The translations under genes were made by a program, and so were the position numbers. From Scenedesmus sp. ARA3 (lineage: Eukaryota; Chlorophyta; Chlorophyceae; Sphaeropleales; Scenedesmaceae), in NCBI GenBank assembly GCA_004335835.1, contig RWJK01000298.1, positions 1 through 37,848 of the forward strand: a DNA stretch of 37,848 bases, in the 5' to 3' direction. Within the stretch, counting starts at the first letter, position 1. Each line of letters starts with the position of its first letter. Of the stretch, positions 22,206 to 32,300 are shown in pieces. Below the pieces are notes generated by a model. It was not told the DNA's origin. It did not search any database and saw only the letters and a program-made list of their open reading frames with translations.

Positions 22206-23039
22206 ACCTGCCTGCCTGCCTGCTGCCCTCACCTGCAGTACGGCGACCAGGACATCCAGCTGTCAGCAGCAGAGCAACTAGTCGACAAGTCGCAGACAAG
22301 GGCTGTGGCAGACGCACTCAAGTGGCTGCAGGCACAGCTGCAGCGCCAGCAGCAGCAGCAGCAGCAGCAGGGTGGGAAGACGCTGCTGCAGTGGCTGGAC
22401 GAGCTTGATGCGGCGATAGAGCAGCAGGTGGGTGTGGGCTTGGACGGCACTGCTGGCGCAGCAGCTGCAGCCGGTAGCAGGCTGTGTGCAGCAGAACTGC
22501 AGCGAAGCGTGCGATAGGCTGCATCATAGGTCCGGCCACCCGTATGAACACGCGCGTTGGCTCATTAAAACGGGGATACACCTAAGCTGGAGTTTACACC
22601 CAAGTATATAGACAGCTTCTCCAACAGCTGCCTCCAGTTTGCGACGAGCACGTGCATGCATGCATGCTTGAATGTGCATTGCGCTGAGCAGCTACATGCT
22701 GCAGCTGTGCAGCTCATCTTAACACTCAAATTCACGTGTGCTAAACAGTGGTGCACTGCCAAGGATGCGTCATTGGTATGCCTGCAGGGCCTGGATGTGC
22801 CTGCCTTCTACCTCAAATCTGCTGAACACGTGCGTGCATGCAATGCTTGCATGCACAGTGTCCTAAGCGGCTCATCTAGGTCTGACACGAAACTGCATGT
22901 GGTATACTGCGTGTTAATCTGCATTCAAATGCCTGCAGGGTCTGGATGTGCTTGCGCCGCAGCTGCTGGGCAACCTGGCTCGGCCACGACGTTTTGAGGT
23001 AGCAGCAGCCATCAACAGAATACGCACACTGCAGATGAC

Positions 23040-23073
<34 letters not shown>
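17544..23073 (+). CDS. Predicted ATPase of the ABC class (PF09818-like), 12 exons
   Basis: Exons: 17544..17634, 17813..17940, 18224..18403, 18613..18796, 19386..19527, 19767..19922, 20198..20402, 20712..20900, 21213..21352, 21697..22018, 22239..22427, 22939..23073; 686 residues. All introns are GT-AG and phases agree throughout. The N-terminal 73 residues are RG/Gly-rich (MSGRGGGRGWYYKQKYGGG), an extension not expected in bacterial homologues. The family core starts at LNRLDGKGYKAYRDIQGAW, then HCQGDPYAAPSRLRV and VLERTAVLVSTAGDVEARF. Walker A is GGGFHGKST (about 342-350), the signature-like motif ASGSTSQAAN (about 414-423), and Walker B ASVLLMDEDTCATNFMMRD (about 432-450). GISTVLVMGGSGDYFEHADT follows. 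The C-terminus ends in polyglutamine. The family is a predicted soluble P-loop NTPase of unknown cellular role, common in bacteria and present in some eukaryotes. Several exon fragments are duplicated in its introns. Confidence 0.92.
17973..18005 (+). repeat. CAG tract in intron 2 of the ABC-class ATPase
   Basis: About ten CAG triplets begin 32 bp after the GTGAGA donor of exon 2. They lie in the intron under the supported model, which joins GYQ to AGSRLLGDAQ in phase 0. Confidence 0.85.
19120..19234 (+). repeat. Near-complete echo of ABC ATPase exon 5
   Basis: The block 19155..19234 encodes QHVLQRTAVLVSAAGDVEAR and FTVGLP. It matches the start of the used exon (19386..) in about 72 of 80 bases. 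The preceding bases (CTGCCTCCTCTGTTT) also match those before the real acceptor, so the duplication covers the 3' splice site. The copy ends in GTACCT, a possible donor, but at a phase that would shift the frame if it were spliced in ahead of exon 5. Confidence 0.82.
19994..20051 (+). repeat. Echo of the 3' end of ABC ATPase exon 6
   Basis: CTTGGGCCTGGTGGGCTTCG and the following bases through the donor AAGAGGTGCG repeat the exon 6 end at 19872..19929, with only a few changes (for example GACGGCGCC to GATGGCACC). The copy lies about 120 bp downstream, inside the next intron, and includes the donor. Confidence 0.85.
21091..21155 (+). repeat. Echo of the 5' end of ABC ATPase exon 9, with a stop
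   Basis: GCAGGAGGCG, then GAGCTGGGTGCGTCC, then GATGAGGACACCTG, repeats the acceptor and the Walker B region of exon 9 (21209..21272), about 118 bp upstream. The copied frame has TAG where the used exon has a Leu codon, then continues LLLMDEDTCAT before diverging, so it is a dead copy. Confidence 0.85.
22148..22224. repeat. TGCC tetranucleotide microsatellite
   Basis: About eighteen CTGC/TGCC units with three interruptions fill most of the intron before exon 11 of the ABC-class ATPase and end 15 bp before its acceptor. The run is pyrimidine-rich and may serve as the polypyrimidine tract. Confidence 0.9.
22789..22830 (+). repeat. Echo of the 5' end of ABC ATPase exon 12, possible 42-nt exon
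   Basis: ATGCCTGCAG followed by GGCCTGGATGTGCCTGC matches the acceptor and first codons of exon 12 (GGTCTGGATGTGCTTGC at 22939). The copy then diverges, stays open as GLDVPAFYLKSAEH, and ends in GTGCGT, a possible donor. At 42 nt and phase 0 it could be included without breaking the frame. I left it out of the main model because it is a partial duplicate. Confidence 0.65.
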
Positions 23074-23417
23074 CGGTAGCAGCAGCGACCGGCGGGCTAA
23101 CTCAGAGGTCATGTTGACGGATGTAAGCCGGGTTTTGTCGATCGTGGGAGGTGGATTCTCTGCACAGTGGTGTTCCGTCCATTCAGAGTGCGCAACCTCG
23201 AGATGTTACATAGGTAGCCTCGTTCTTTGAGGGGGGCATTGCAGCATGTCGTGGTTCAGCAGCAGTGTAAGTGAGCACTGCTGAGCCAGGCAAGCAGGCC
23301 GAGGATTCATCATGATCATGCCATGGCGACACTGTGCTGTGTTGATTGATTGAGCTCATGCAGCAGCGCAACACCCCAAGACGAGCTTCAGCCGGTGATG
23401 CTCACACTGTGCCACCA

Positions 23418-23461
23418 TGCACCTTGCCAGGATACTATGCATAATATCCTGGCAAGGTGCA
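23418..23461. repeat. Perfect 17-bp inverted repeat, 10-bp spacer
   Basis: The left arm TGCACCTTGCCAGGATA and its exact reverse complement are separated by CTATGCATAA, whose core TATGCATA is itself self-complementary. Apart from one C/A mismatch on either side of that core, the whole 44 bp is a palindrome. It lies about 345 bp past the ABC-class ATPase stop. Confidence 0.95.
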
Positions 23462-24210
23462 CGTGGATTTAAAGCACCAACACAGCTCAGCAGCCGGACG
23501 GCAGGATATCACAGCACACCGCAGCAGTGCCGTGATACAACTGTCCTAAAGTACTCAACCGTGACCAAAACCAAACATGGTGCCAGGACCCACACATACG
23601 TTCCTCTTCTGCCAAAACATGATGGTGCAGGAGCTGCTCAATGCACGCTGTGGTGCAGGAGCACAGCAACAGTGAAGCAGCCGTTGCGCCAGCTGCAGCA
23701 TGCTGCTGTTGCTGTCAACTCTCCTGCTGCACACTGTTGCTGCTGCAGCCGCCAGTGTGGTGCTCCAGGCAGCACGCAGCTGCAGCAAGGACAGCACATT
23801 TCACATTTTCACATTTTCGAGGACAGCACCACCACACGAGCTGTAAACCTATGCGTAGCCAGCAAGCTGCCGCCGACCATTGCACGTCCAATGAATCAAG
23901 GAGTGTGTGTGGCGCTGTGCAGAACAGTTCCGCAGGTACTGCAGCACCCAGCTAAGCCAGAACCACGCGCTGCTGCATCACCAGAACTGTGGTCCAAGCA
24001 ATAGCAACAGCAGCTGCAAGGCCTTGGGAGCAGTCTGCTGGTGCAGCCAGAGCAGTAGCACTGCTGGTGACAACATCTGCTGCAGCTGCTGCAGGTGCCA
24101 CTGGTCCTTAATTTAACTCGGTCAGCTGCGCTGGCAATGCGCACTGATGCCAGCACTGCATCAAGTGCATTCGCCGTTGAGGCAGCCGCAGACTACTGCA
24201 TTGACTGCAG

Positions 24211-24244
24211 CAGACAAACGACAAACAGACAAACAGACAAACAG
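24211..24244. repeat. Short ACAAACAG tandem repeat
   Basis: CAGACAAACG, then three ACAAACAG units, lie in the 3' flank of the minus-strand membrane coiled-coil gene. It is a simple sequence with no coding meaning. Confidence 0.8.
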
Positions 24245-24392
24245 CACACGCAACTGTGACACAGCCTTCTGCAACACAGCTTCAACTCCTCTGAGGCACC
24301 AACCAACAAACGTAGTCGAACGTTAAGTTTGCAACTGCCTGACACACTCTACACACACTATACCAACAAACTATCTGCCACTGTACCGCTGC

Positions 24393-25243
24393 TCAGCGCT
24401 TGTAAAAGTCGCGGACCAACGGGTGGTTCAGGGGGTTGAGCTGCTTGCGTGCTGCTGCCACCTGCTCATCGAGTGCTGCCAGCGCCTTCTCTGCAAGCGC
24501 TGCCTCTTTCCGGAACTTCTCAATATCGCTGCGCGCCTGGTCGCGCTGCTGCTGCGCTTTCACGACGTCGGCGCGCATGCGTTGCACATCAGCCTCCTTC
24601 TGCTGCTGCTGCGCCTCCAGCTGCTGCACCTGCATGGACAGAAAGGGGTTTGACATTGGGTGATTGTGGTTTTTAAACAGGTCGGTTTGGGGCAGGACGG
24701 TAGTAGATGAGCATGCGTATGAATGCTTGGCTTGTGTGTGTTCTTGCTGTGCACGGTGGGGTGAATACGGGCATAGCATATGGATGCCAAGAACAGAAGG
24801 CAATGCAAGTGTGCTCTGCAGGCTGCAACACTACTGCTGCTGCTACACACTACATAAGTTGGCTTTACACAATGCCATGTCAGAAATGCACAACCCAAAC
24901 AAGTTACAGATGCAGCAAGCACAAGGTTTGCATCTTCTTGGCCCACCTTGAGCTTTGCTGCTTCTAGCTCTTGGCTGATTGCTGTAATGGCCCGCATGTC
25001 TAGGTCTGTCTGCTGCTGCAGGGCCTTGATCAGGCTCTCTGACTCTAGAATGTCGCTTTCTGCACGCTTGAACTTGCCCTTCGCTACGAAAGTCTTCGTA
25101 GCGAGCACGTCATGCTCCTTCTCCAGCTGCTTTACTGTGCCTATCTGGGACATGTAGTATGCGCCCCCGCCTGCAACAAACAGGCCGCCTGCGGCCATTA
25201 CAGCTTTTCCTGCAGGCGATCTGGTAGCTACTGCTGTCGCCAT
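24393..25243 (-). CDS. Membrane-anchored coiled-coil protein
   Basis: Two exons, 25243..24947 and 24629..24393, with donor GTGGGC and an acceptor ending ATGCAG, joined in phase 0; 177 residues. The protein starts MATAVATRSPAGKAVM; residues 14-34 form one hydrophobic Gly/Ala-rich segment ending YYMSQI. A long charged helix follows, with LEKEHDVLATKTFVAKGKFK, ISQELEAAKLK and IEKFRKEAALAEKALAALDE, and the protein ends HPLVRDFYKR. The short Arg/Ser/Ala N-terminus before the membrane segment could be an organelle targeting signal; this is inference. The architecture suits a scaffold or organelle-membrane organiser, but I do not recognise the family. A 10-bp perfect inverted repeat (25082-25105) lies inside exon 1. 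Confidence 0.8.
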
Positions 25244-25418
25244 GATGGCAGCTGGTGCCGGAGCGGAGTGATCTCGTCGGCTAGCGTGGCGTAGGCTTCA
25301 GATAAATGAGCGCGGAAGACAGAATAGCACGACAACTTGTAAAACAGCAATCGCTTGCATGCTGAAGTGCAGCTTCACAAGCGCCTGATCACAGCAACCC
25401 TGGTCACCCGTTGTCATG

Positions 25419-25964
25419 TCACACCCGCCAGGTCACCCTGTGTTGCGAGCCCCAGTAATCGACCCCAGGCCCATTGTCTGCGGCCAGGTTGTAATGGATT
25501 TGAATATTTTGATTGCTGCTTGTCGGGACAGCGTCCATGTATAATCTGATGCTCTGAGGTGGATTTGTGCCTGGCGTTGGTGGTGCTCCCAGCAAACCTG
25601 CACACCTGCAATCAAGCGCGTGACGTCCAGCACCATGTTGGACTTTGCAGTGCAGCCTCTGACGTGAGCATGAGACATCCAGGCACGAGCTGCCGCACTG
25701 TGACACTGTCACCTGCCTGAGGCACGGCATGCAAAGCCCTAACCAACTAACAGTGCCCCCGCCCTGCCCTCCCACTGCGCCCACGTCATTGGTGCAACTG
25801 TGAAAGGCAATGAAAACGTTGCCGTTGTGTATCCTGCAGCACCCAGCATGCTGCAGCAGTCTTTGTGAGAGGCCTGGCTGTGCACCTGCACTGCTCTGCT
25901 TGTGCTGCACAGCAGGCCTTGGACGTCCCAAGCAGCATGAAGCAGCACAGTGAATATATGCCAT
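25419..25964 (-). CDS. Doubtful hypothetical protein or terminal exon
   Basis: A minus-strand frame stays open for about 181 codons from an ATG at 25964 to a stop at 25419. The last part looks coding rather than random: SIRLYMDAVPTSSNQNIQIH, then NLAADNGPGVDYWGSQHRVT. A short segment further upstream (NGNVFIAFHSCTNDVGAVGG) also does. Possible acceptors lie at about 25598 and 25838, so it could be two or three exons of one gene. I do not recognise the family. The first codons overlap the first exon of the plus-strand gamma-glutamyltransferase, which makes the full-length frame unlikely. The C-terminal exon (about 25597..25419) is the best-supported part. The stretch also separates two divergent genes and must hold their promoters. 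Confidence 0.35.
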   Translation of the reverse strand: MAYIHCAASCCLGRPRPAVQHKQSSAGAQPGLSQRLLQHAGCCRIHNGNVFIAFHSCTNDVGAVGGQGGGTVSWLGLCMPCLRQVTVSQCGSSCLDVSCSRQRLHCKVQHGAGRHALDCRCAGLLGAPPTPGTNPPQSIRLYMDAVPTSSNQNIQIHYNLAADNGPGVDYWGSQHRVTWRV

Positions 25965-28900
25965 TAGACGTAGAAACAAATTTGTGGCCGGGCTTCAAAT
26001 CAATTCAGGAGTTCGAGCAGGAGCGAGGCGTTCGAACGTGCGCACACGGTGGAGCTCAGGCTGCAGCTGTGATGAGTGCATGTAGCTACGTGCATCTGAA
26101 ACGTGTCTTGATCCTGCAGTAACGATGGCAGGACCAGAAGGAAGGCCGTCCTCACATGGTGCATCCTTGGTAAGCAACCCGTGCTAGGCTGGCATCCCAT
26201 GCTTGCTGCTGGTGCTGCTGCTGCTATCAGGCATCCTAGTAGCATGCATGCTGCGCTGCACCCAACTTCCTACATCGATGTTTTGAATTCGTTTGCACAC
26301 TATGTGCTAACCTGCTGCAGCTGCATGGCGGTGAGGTGGACTGATGCACACCCACAAAGTGCCTGCTGTTGAACACTCCAGTTGCACAAGGCAGCAGCGG
26401 CGTCTCTCCTCAGCCTTACCCAGCACGGATAACTACATTCAAGTGTGTTAACACCACCAAGCACTTGGATGTGCTGCTGCTCTTTCTGCTGCTGCAGGCT
26501 CCATCTTCTGTGTGCTGCTGGTGCTGGCAATCCTGACCACCAAGCCTTACAACTTCTCCAAAACAGGGCCGTTTGGCTTTGCACACCACAGTAGCAATGG
26601 CAGCAGCAATGGTCCATATACAGATGGCCCGCTGGGGCTGTGGAGCGAAGGAGGGCATGCAGATTTTGCTGACCTGGCAGCTGAGGGCCTCGACCAGGCT
26701 GGCACTGTTTCCTGCAAAGGATCGAGTTTAAGGTGTGATGTGGTCAACAGGATACCAAAGCCAGAGGTGGGTTGAACATTTTGAAATAATGAAAGTGGAG
26801 TGGTGTTTAAAGAAAGGCAATGTCGCGTGCTTGGGTGGCACTGTTGGCAGCTGCAATGTCAGCATGCAGAACACAGAACGAGTGATGCAGCGTAGCGTGT
26901 CACTGTATTGCGGCCCATGCTGTACATCTGAAATGAATAGCTCACAAGCATGATGCTGCTGCTGCTGCAGCTGCTACCAGCTTTTGCTGGTACATATCCA
27001 TGCCGTCTGTTGGCTGTTCACTCCTCCGGCTGCCTGCTGCCGCCGCTTCCTCTGTAACGCTACAATCCTTGTAACATAACAACACCTGGCCCTGGCACTT
27101 CCGCAACTTCAGCAGCCTGACCACTGCTGCTGCTGCTGCTGCTGCTGCGTGCCCCTGCTGCTGCTTCCACCGCAACAATCCACTCAAAAACACCTGGCAG
27201 GCCGACTTCCGCAACCTCAGCAGGCGCAGCGCAGCACGCCGCGGCATGGTGGCAGCAGACAGCAGCAGGTGCAGCGAGATCGGGCGCGATGTGATGTCAC
27301 AGCAGCGTGGCAGTGCAGCTGATGCAGCCGTTGCAGTTGCGCTGTGTCAAGGGGTTGTGAACCCTGTGGCTAGTGGTTTAGGCGGCGGAGCTTTTATCAT
27401 GGTTCGGCTGGCAAATGGCAGTGGGCTATTTGTTGATGCGCGGGAGACAGCTCCTGGTGCCGCAACAGCAGATATGTTTGCAGGTGGGTGGCTGTGTGTT
27501 TGTGTGATGCATGTGCTGTGTTTGGAGGTGGGTGGGTGTTGTGCGTCGGCTGTGCTTGCGGTTGTAGAGAGCAAGTGAGCCAGCAGCTGCTGAATTGGTG
27601 TTGACGGTCGCCTCTCTGTGGGTGTCAGCAACAGCAGATATTGTCTTGCGTCTATTATTGAGGCCTGGCACAGCTCTGGGCTGGTGCTGCTGTTTACCAG
27701 CAGCTGAGATGTGTGTCGTGCGGAACTGTGTGATGGCAGATTTTGGCTGTTGCTGCTGCAGCAGCATTGTCTTGCTTTCGTTTGTAGTGTTCACTGCTAC
27801 TGCTGCTGCTGTCCACCATCAAGCCTACGCTCCCCTGTGTTCTGCTGCTGCTGCCGCCGCATGTTTCAACAGGCCTACCGTCTGATGCGTCGCTGTTTGG
27901 ACCATTGGCCATTGCAGTACCTGGGGAGCTGCAAGGCCTGGCAGAGGTAAGCATTGCAGATTGCAGGCCTGCAATGCATGCCAAGAATGCAACAGTCTTT
28001 GTATGGATGAGCTACCAGCAGCTCGCTGCTCGCATGGCACCTGCAACCCACACGCCTGCAAGTACATGCATTTTTCGATCCAGTAAGCTGCAACGGCGGC
28101 CCTTACACCTCTGCACGTTGCCCTCTCGCCGTGCCTGCGCAGATGCATCGGCGCTTTGGCCGCCTGCCGTGGGCGGCGCTGGTGGCGCCCGCTGCTGACC
28201 TGGCGCGGCGCGGCTTTGCGGCGCACCCCTACCTAGTGTATGCGCTGTCAGGGCAGCTCAGCTTCCAGAGGATACAGGTGACTGCTGTCAGTGATTGATA
28301 CTTTGGAGAGTGCCGTTCCCTGGGAGTTACGAAAGCTTTAAATTGTGCAGAGACGTTGGTTAGCGCACTTGCGCAGCTACACGTCAATGCGCGCCACTGC
28401 ATTATCAAAGAGGTGATCGTACGCCCTGCCAACGACCAGGTCAGTATCTCCATGCTGCTGCTGTAATTTGCAGTCGATCCCCGCAATGCGCGAGGCGTTT
28501 CTCATCAAGGCGGGCAATGGCAGCTGGCGGCTGCCACGTATTGGGGAGCTCTGCTGCAGGCGGCCGCAGCTGGCAGAGACCTTGGACAAAAGTGAGCGCT
28601 AGAACAATGCAGGGGTGGTGCACAGCTGGCATTACCTTGGACAAAAGTGTGCGCTGCGGCAGACACAATGCATCCTTTGCGCAGCTGCTCGATGTGCTTC
28701 AGGGGCGGTTGCTGGACGTGTCTTTCTAATGCTGTGCAGCCTATTTGTTCAGAACATGTTTTCTGCACTTGATCAGCTGTGAAAATCCTCCTACTCACCA
28801 TTGCCTCTGTCCCTCATGCTGTCCATGCTGCTTCTGCTGTTTTTGTACAGTTGCTGCTGATCCCGAGTACCTGTCCCGGCCTGCTGTTGCTGCTGTGCTG

Positions 28901-29249
28901 GCATCTGAGCTGGCAGCAGCAGGAGGCATCATCAGGGCTGGCGATATTGCAGCAGCAGCGCCTGCTGTCAGGGAGCCCCTGAAAGTGCAGGTACGTAGGC
29001 AAATATTGCCGCACATGCTGCATTTACACAATGCACGCTGTCTGTTATCTGCACGTTCGTTGGTATGTGCATGTGCTCACACCACAGGGGAGGCCAGGAA
29101 AACAACTGTCTGAAACCTCCTCTCCTGTTGAACCCAGCACAAAAATAACATACAACGTGTGAGTCATGCTGCATGCGGCTCCTCACAAACATAGAAGCCT
29201 TGCAGAATGGTCCTTGCACAGCTATGATGAGCTGCAACTGGCCTGTTCC

Positions 29250-29340
<91 letters not shown>

Positions 29341-32300
29341 ATGTTCTCAGATTGGGGAGGTGGAGCTGCTGGTGCCGCCACCACCCTCCTCAGCTGCAGT
29401 GGTAGCTTTTGCCCTGAAGTTCTTGGCAGGCTACGGCAACACCCTGCTCAGCAGCAGCAACGACAACAGCAGCAGCAGCTACTCTGCCAGTGGTTTGCAG
29501 CAGTCGGATGCTGGCAGCAGCAGCAGCAGCAGGGTGGCGCCGGATGGCCAGCCCCTGGCTAGCTTTGGTGTGGATGCTGCCAGGGATGGAGGCCTGGGCA
29601 TGCAGCGGCTGGTGAGTGCTGCATTTGCCGGTAAAAGGCGATTTCAAGCTTTTTTGGACATGTGCAATGCTGCAGCGCTATCATATTGCCCTTGGCCATT
29701 GCACCTGAGTGCTGCAGCTCCTCACACATCAAGCCTTGTTTCACCTGGCTGCGGCACACCCTAATTGCACCCATATTACCTTCTGCGGCTGCTACTGCAC
29801 TGCAGGTTGCGGCGCTTAAGCACGGCTGTGCCATCCGCTTGGCTTCCTTAGTTGCATCTCATCTGCAGCCGCCTGCCCTTATTTGGCTGCAAACTTGCAT
29901 TTCAGGTTGAGGCAATGAAGCATGGCTTTGCCATCCGCACCGCACTGGGTGACCCAGGCACAGCGGAACGGCCCTTCCCACATGCAGATGCAATCAACGC
30001 AGCAGTGAGGGACTTGCTGGATGATTCTTTTGTGGAAAAGCTGAGGGCAGCAACAAGGGATGATGGCGTGCTGCCGGATGATGAGTACGGCGGCAGGTGA
30101 GCAGCGGCAGCCCAATACGTTCATGTAACAGCTTGCGCAGCAGACTCGTAACATTTTCTGCAGAGGTTCTTGTTGTGTGGCTGGGTGATTCTCAACTTGA
30201 CAGCGCTGCAGCAGGGCAGGACTCTGCTGCACAATGGATTTTCCAAATAGATTTGGGCAGCCACACGGGATGATGGCGCGCTGCCAGATGATGAGTACGG
30301 CGGCAGGTCAGCTGCCTGAGCGCGTTACTTTCTGTACAGCTTTGTGAAGCACCTGTACACACCAAAGTTGTGCTGGGAAGCGCCTGCGCAGCATCCTTGC
30401 AAAGGGTGACTGTTGAGCTGCTGTGCGAGCCTGATTCAGAATATCTGTAGCCAGGTGTGCCAGCTGGCACATGAGTGGTGCGTCCGGCTGCAGTCAACGC
30501 TGCTGCTGCTGCTGCTGCTGCTTCATCCTCAGGTGGAACCCCAGGGGTGTGCCGCCTGCCCCTGAGTCAGGCACCAGCCACTTCAGCATCGTGGATGAGG
30601 AGCGCAACGCAGTCAGCGTCACTACTTCAGTGAGTCAGCGGGGCAGTGAGGCAGTGCAGCTTGGTAATGCAGCACGGAGGGAGGCAGCATGTGTATTGAT
30701 GCGGGCAAATGACACTGATACTTGCCAGCTGGCGGCTACAGTGCTTTGCACGCCAGATGGCATGTGCACGGGCGACCAAATCTGCGCTGGCCAGAATTTT
30801 GTGGCTGTTTAAGCTGCATGCTCTAAGCGTGGTGACTCTTGTTCCGCCTGCACTGAGCTGTGTTCGTGCTGCTGCTACTGCTGCTGTGGCTGCAGATCAA
30901 CGCGCCCTTTGGCGCTGGCGTGGTGTCGCCGTCCACTGGCATCCTGTACGGCAACACCATGGACGACTTTGCACAGCCAAACAAGTACGCGAGCGCATGT
31001 GGGCGCTTTGGTATAATGTCGGATGCAGCTTTACTTGCCAGTATGTTGCGCTGCTCAGGTCTATGTTGCCACCACAGGTCCAGCTTGCAACAGCGCAGCC
31101 CTTAGATTTCACACCATGTGTATGTGTTTGTAGGGTCACCATCAGCACCTGTCCCTTTGCTGCAATGCATTGCCACACCCCACAGGTCCAGCTTCGTGAC
31201 CCCGCATCCTTCAGAGGCCAACTTCATCGCCCCGGGCAAGCGCCCGCTATCGGCCATGTCACCCATCATCGCCAGCCACAGGCGCAGCGGGCGGCTGCTG
31301 GCGGTGGCAGGAGCCAGTGGAGGGCCGCTGATTGTCAGCGCCACACTGCAGACGCTTGCACGGTGAGTAATGGTACACCTGTGTGGGTCTTTGGCAGCCT
31401 GGTTATCCGCAGGACTTGCTGCAGTGTGAGCGCAAGGCCTTGGGCTTTTGTTAGACTGTTTATCAGGGATTGCTGGATGCCATGGCCCATCAGGATGCGT
31501 GCTGCATCTGCTGCATCGTCTTTGTCTCTTTCCGTGTCTCTGACACGGTAGTGAAAGCATGCTGCCGTACATTCGCACGCCCGCGGGGGGGCGTTGATTG
31601 TCAGCGCCACTCTACAGACGCTGGCGCGGTGCGCCGCACAAGTCCCAGGGCTGTTTGTTGTACCACTCCTGTGCTGTGCTGTGCTCTGCTCTGCTGCTGC
31701 AGGTTGCTGCTGGAGGGTGCTGACGTGGCGCATGCTGTGTCAGCGCCACGCGTGCACGACCAGCTGCTGCCACAGAGCAACGCGTACTACGAGAACTACA
31801 CATGTGAGTGTGGCTGCTGCTGCGGCTGCTGCTGCGGGTCCGCCTGCTGCCTTTCTATCCTTGACTCTGTTGGTGATGCATTCGGCGCCTGATTTTTAAT
31901 GACCTGTGGGCTCATACTCTGCATGCCAGCTGCAACCTACCTTTGCCAGTTGCAGGAATGCACAGTCAGCAGCACTCGCAGACTTGTAAGTCAAGAGTGT
32001 TGATGCAGCCTAACCAGAGGTGCTATGTCACCAGTTGCTCATGGTTGTTGGCTCAGGAACGCCAGAAGAGCTGCCACACGCCATCATTGAATTGCGGTTG
32101 CTTTTACCCGTGTGCTGCCTTCTGTGCTGCTGCTTTTACCTGTGATATGAACAAATGCTGCCGCAGGGGGCTTCACACAGCACCAGGTGCCGCAGCAGCT
32201 GGTGTCCTTCCTCAAGTCACATGGTCAGCAGCCAACAGCTGGCCCCTTCCCTATGGGCGTCTCGCAAGCAATCAGTGTCAGCTACAGCAGCAGCAGCTAC

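Larger units (their letters stand above)
23074..24392. other. Convergent intergenic region with a palindrome, no gene seen
   Basis: This region holds the 3' UTRs of the ABC-class ATPase (plus) and the membrane coiled-coil gene (minus). It contains a perfect inverted repeat at 23418-23461 and a short ACAAACAG run near 24211-24244. Open frames on both strands are low-complexity or Cys-rich and not convincing. Confidence 0.5.

Noticed and set aside
26125..26169. GGT start at the ATG in exon 2
   Set aside because: That frame hits a stop right after splicing to exon 3; the alternative frame from exon 1 gives a continuous protein with a proper membrane anchor.
32050..32105. Extra GGT exon reading TPEELPHAIIELR
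   Set aside because: Joining it to exon 14 creates a TGA at the junction, whereas exon 14 to exon 15 joins cleanly as YTWGFTQHQ.
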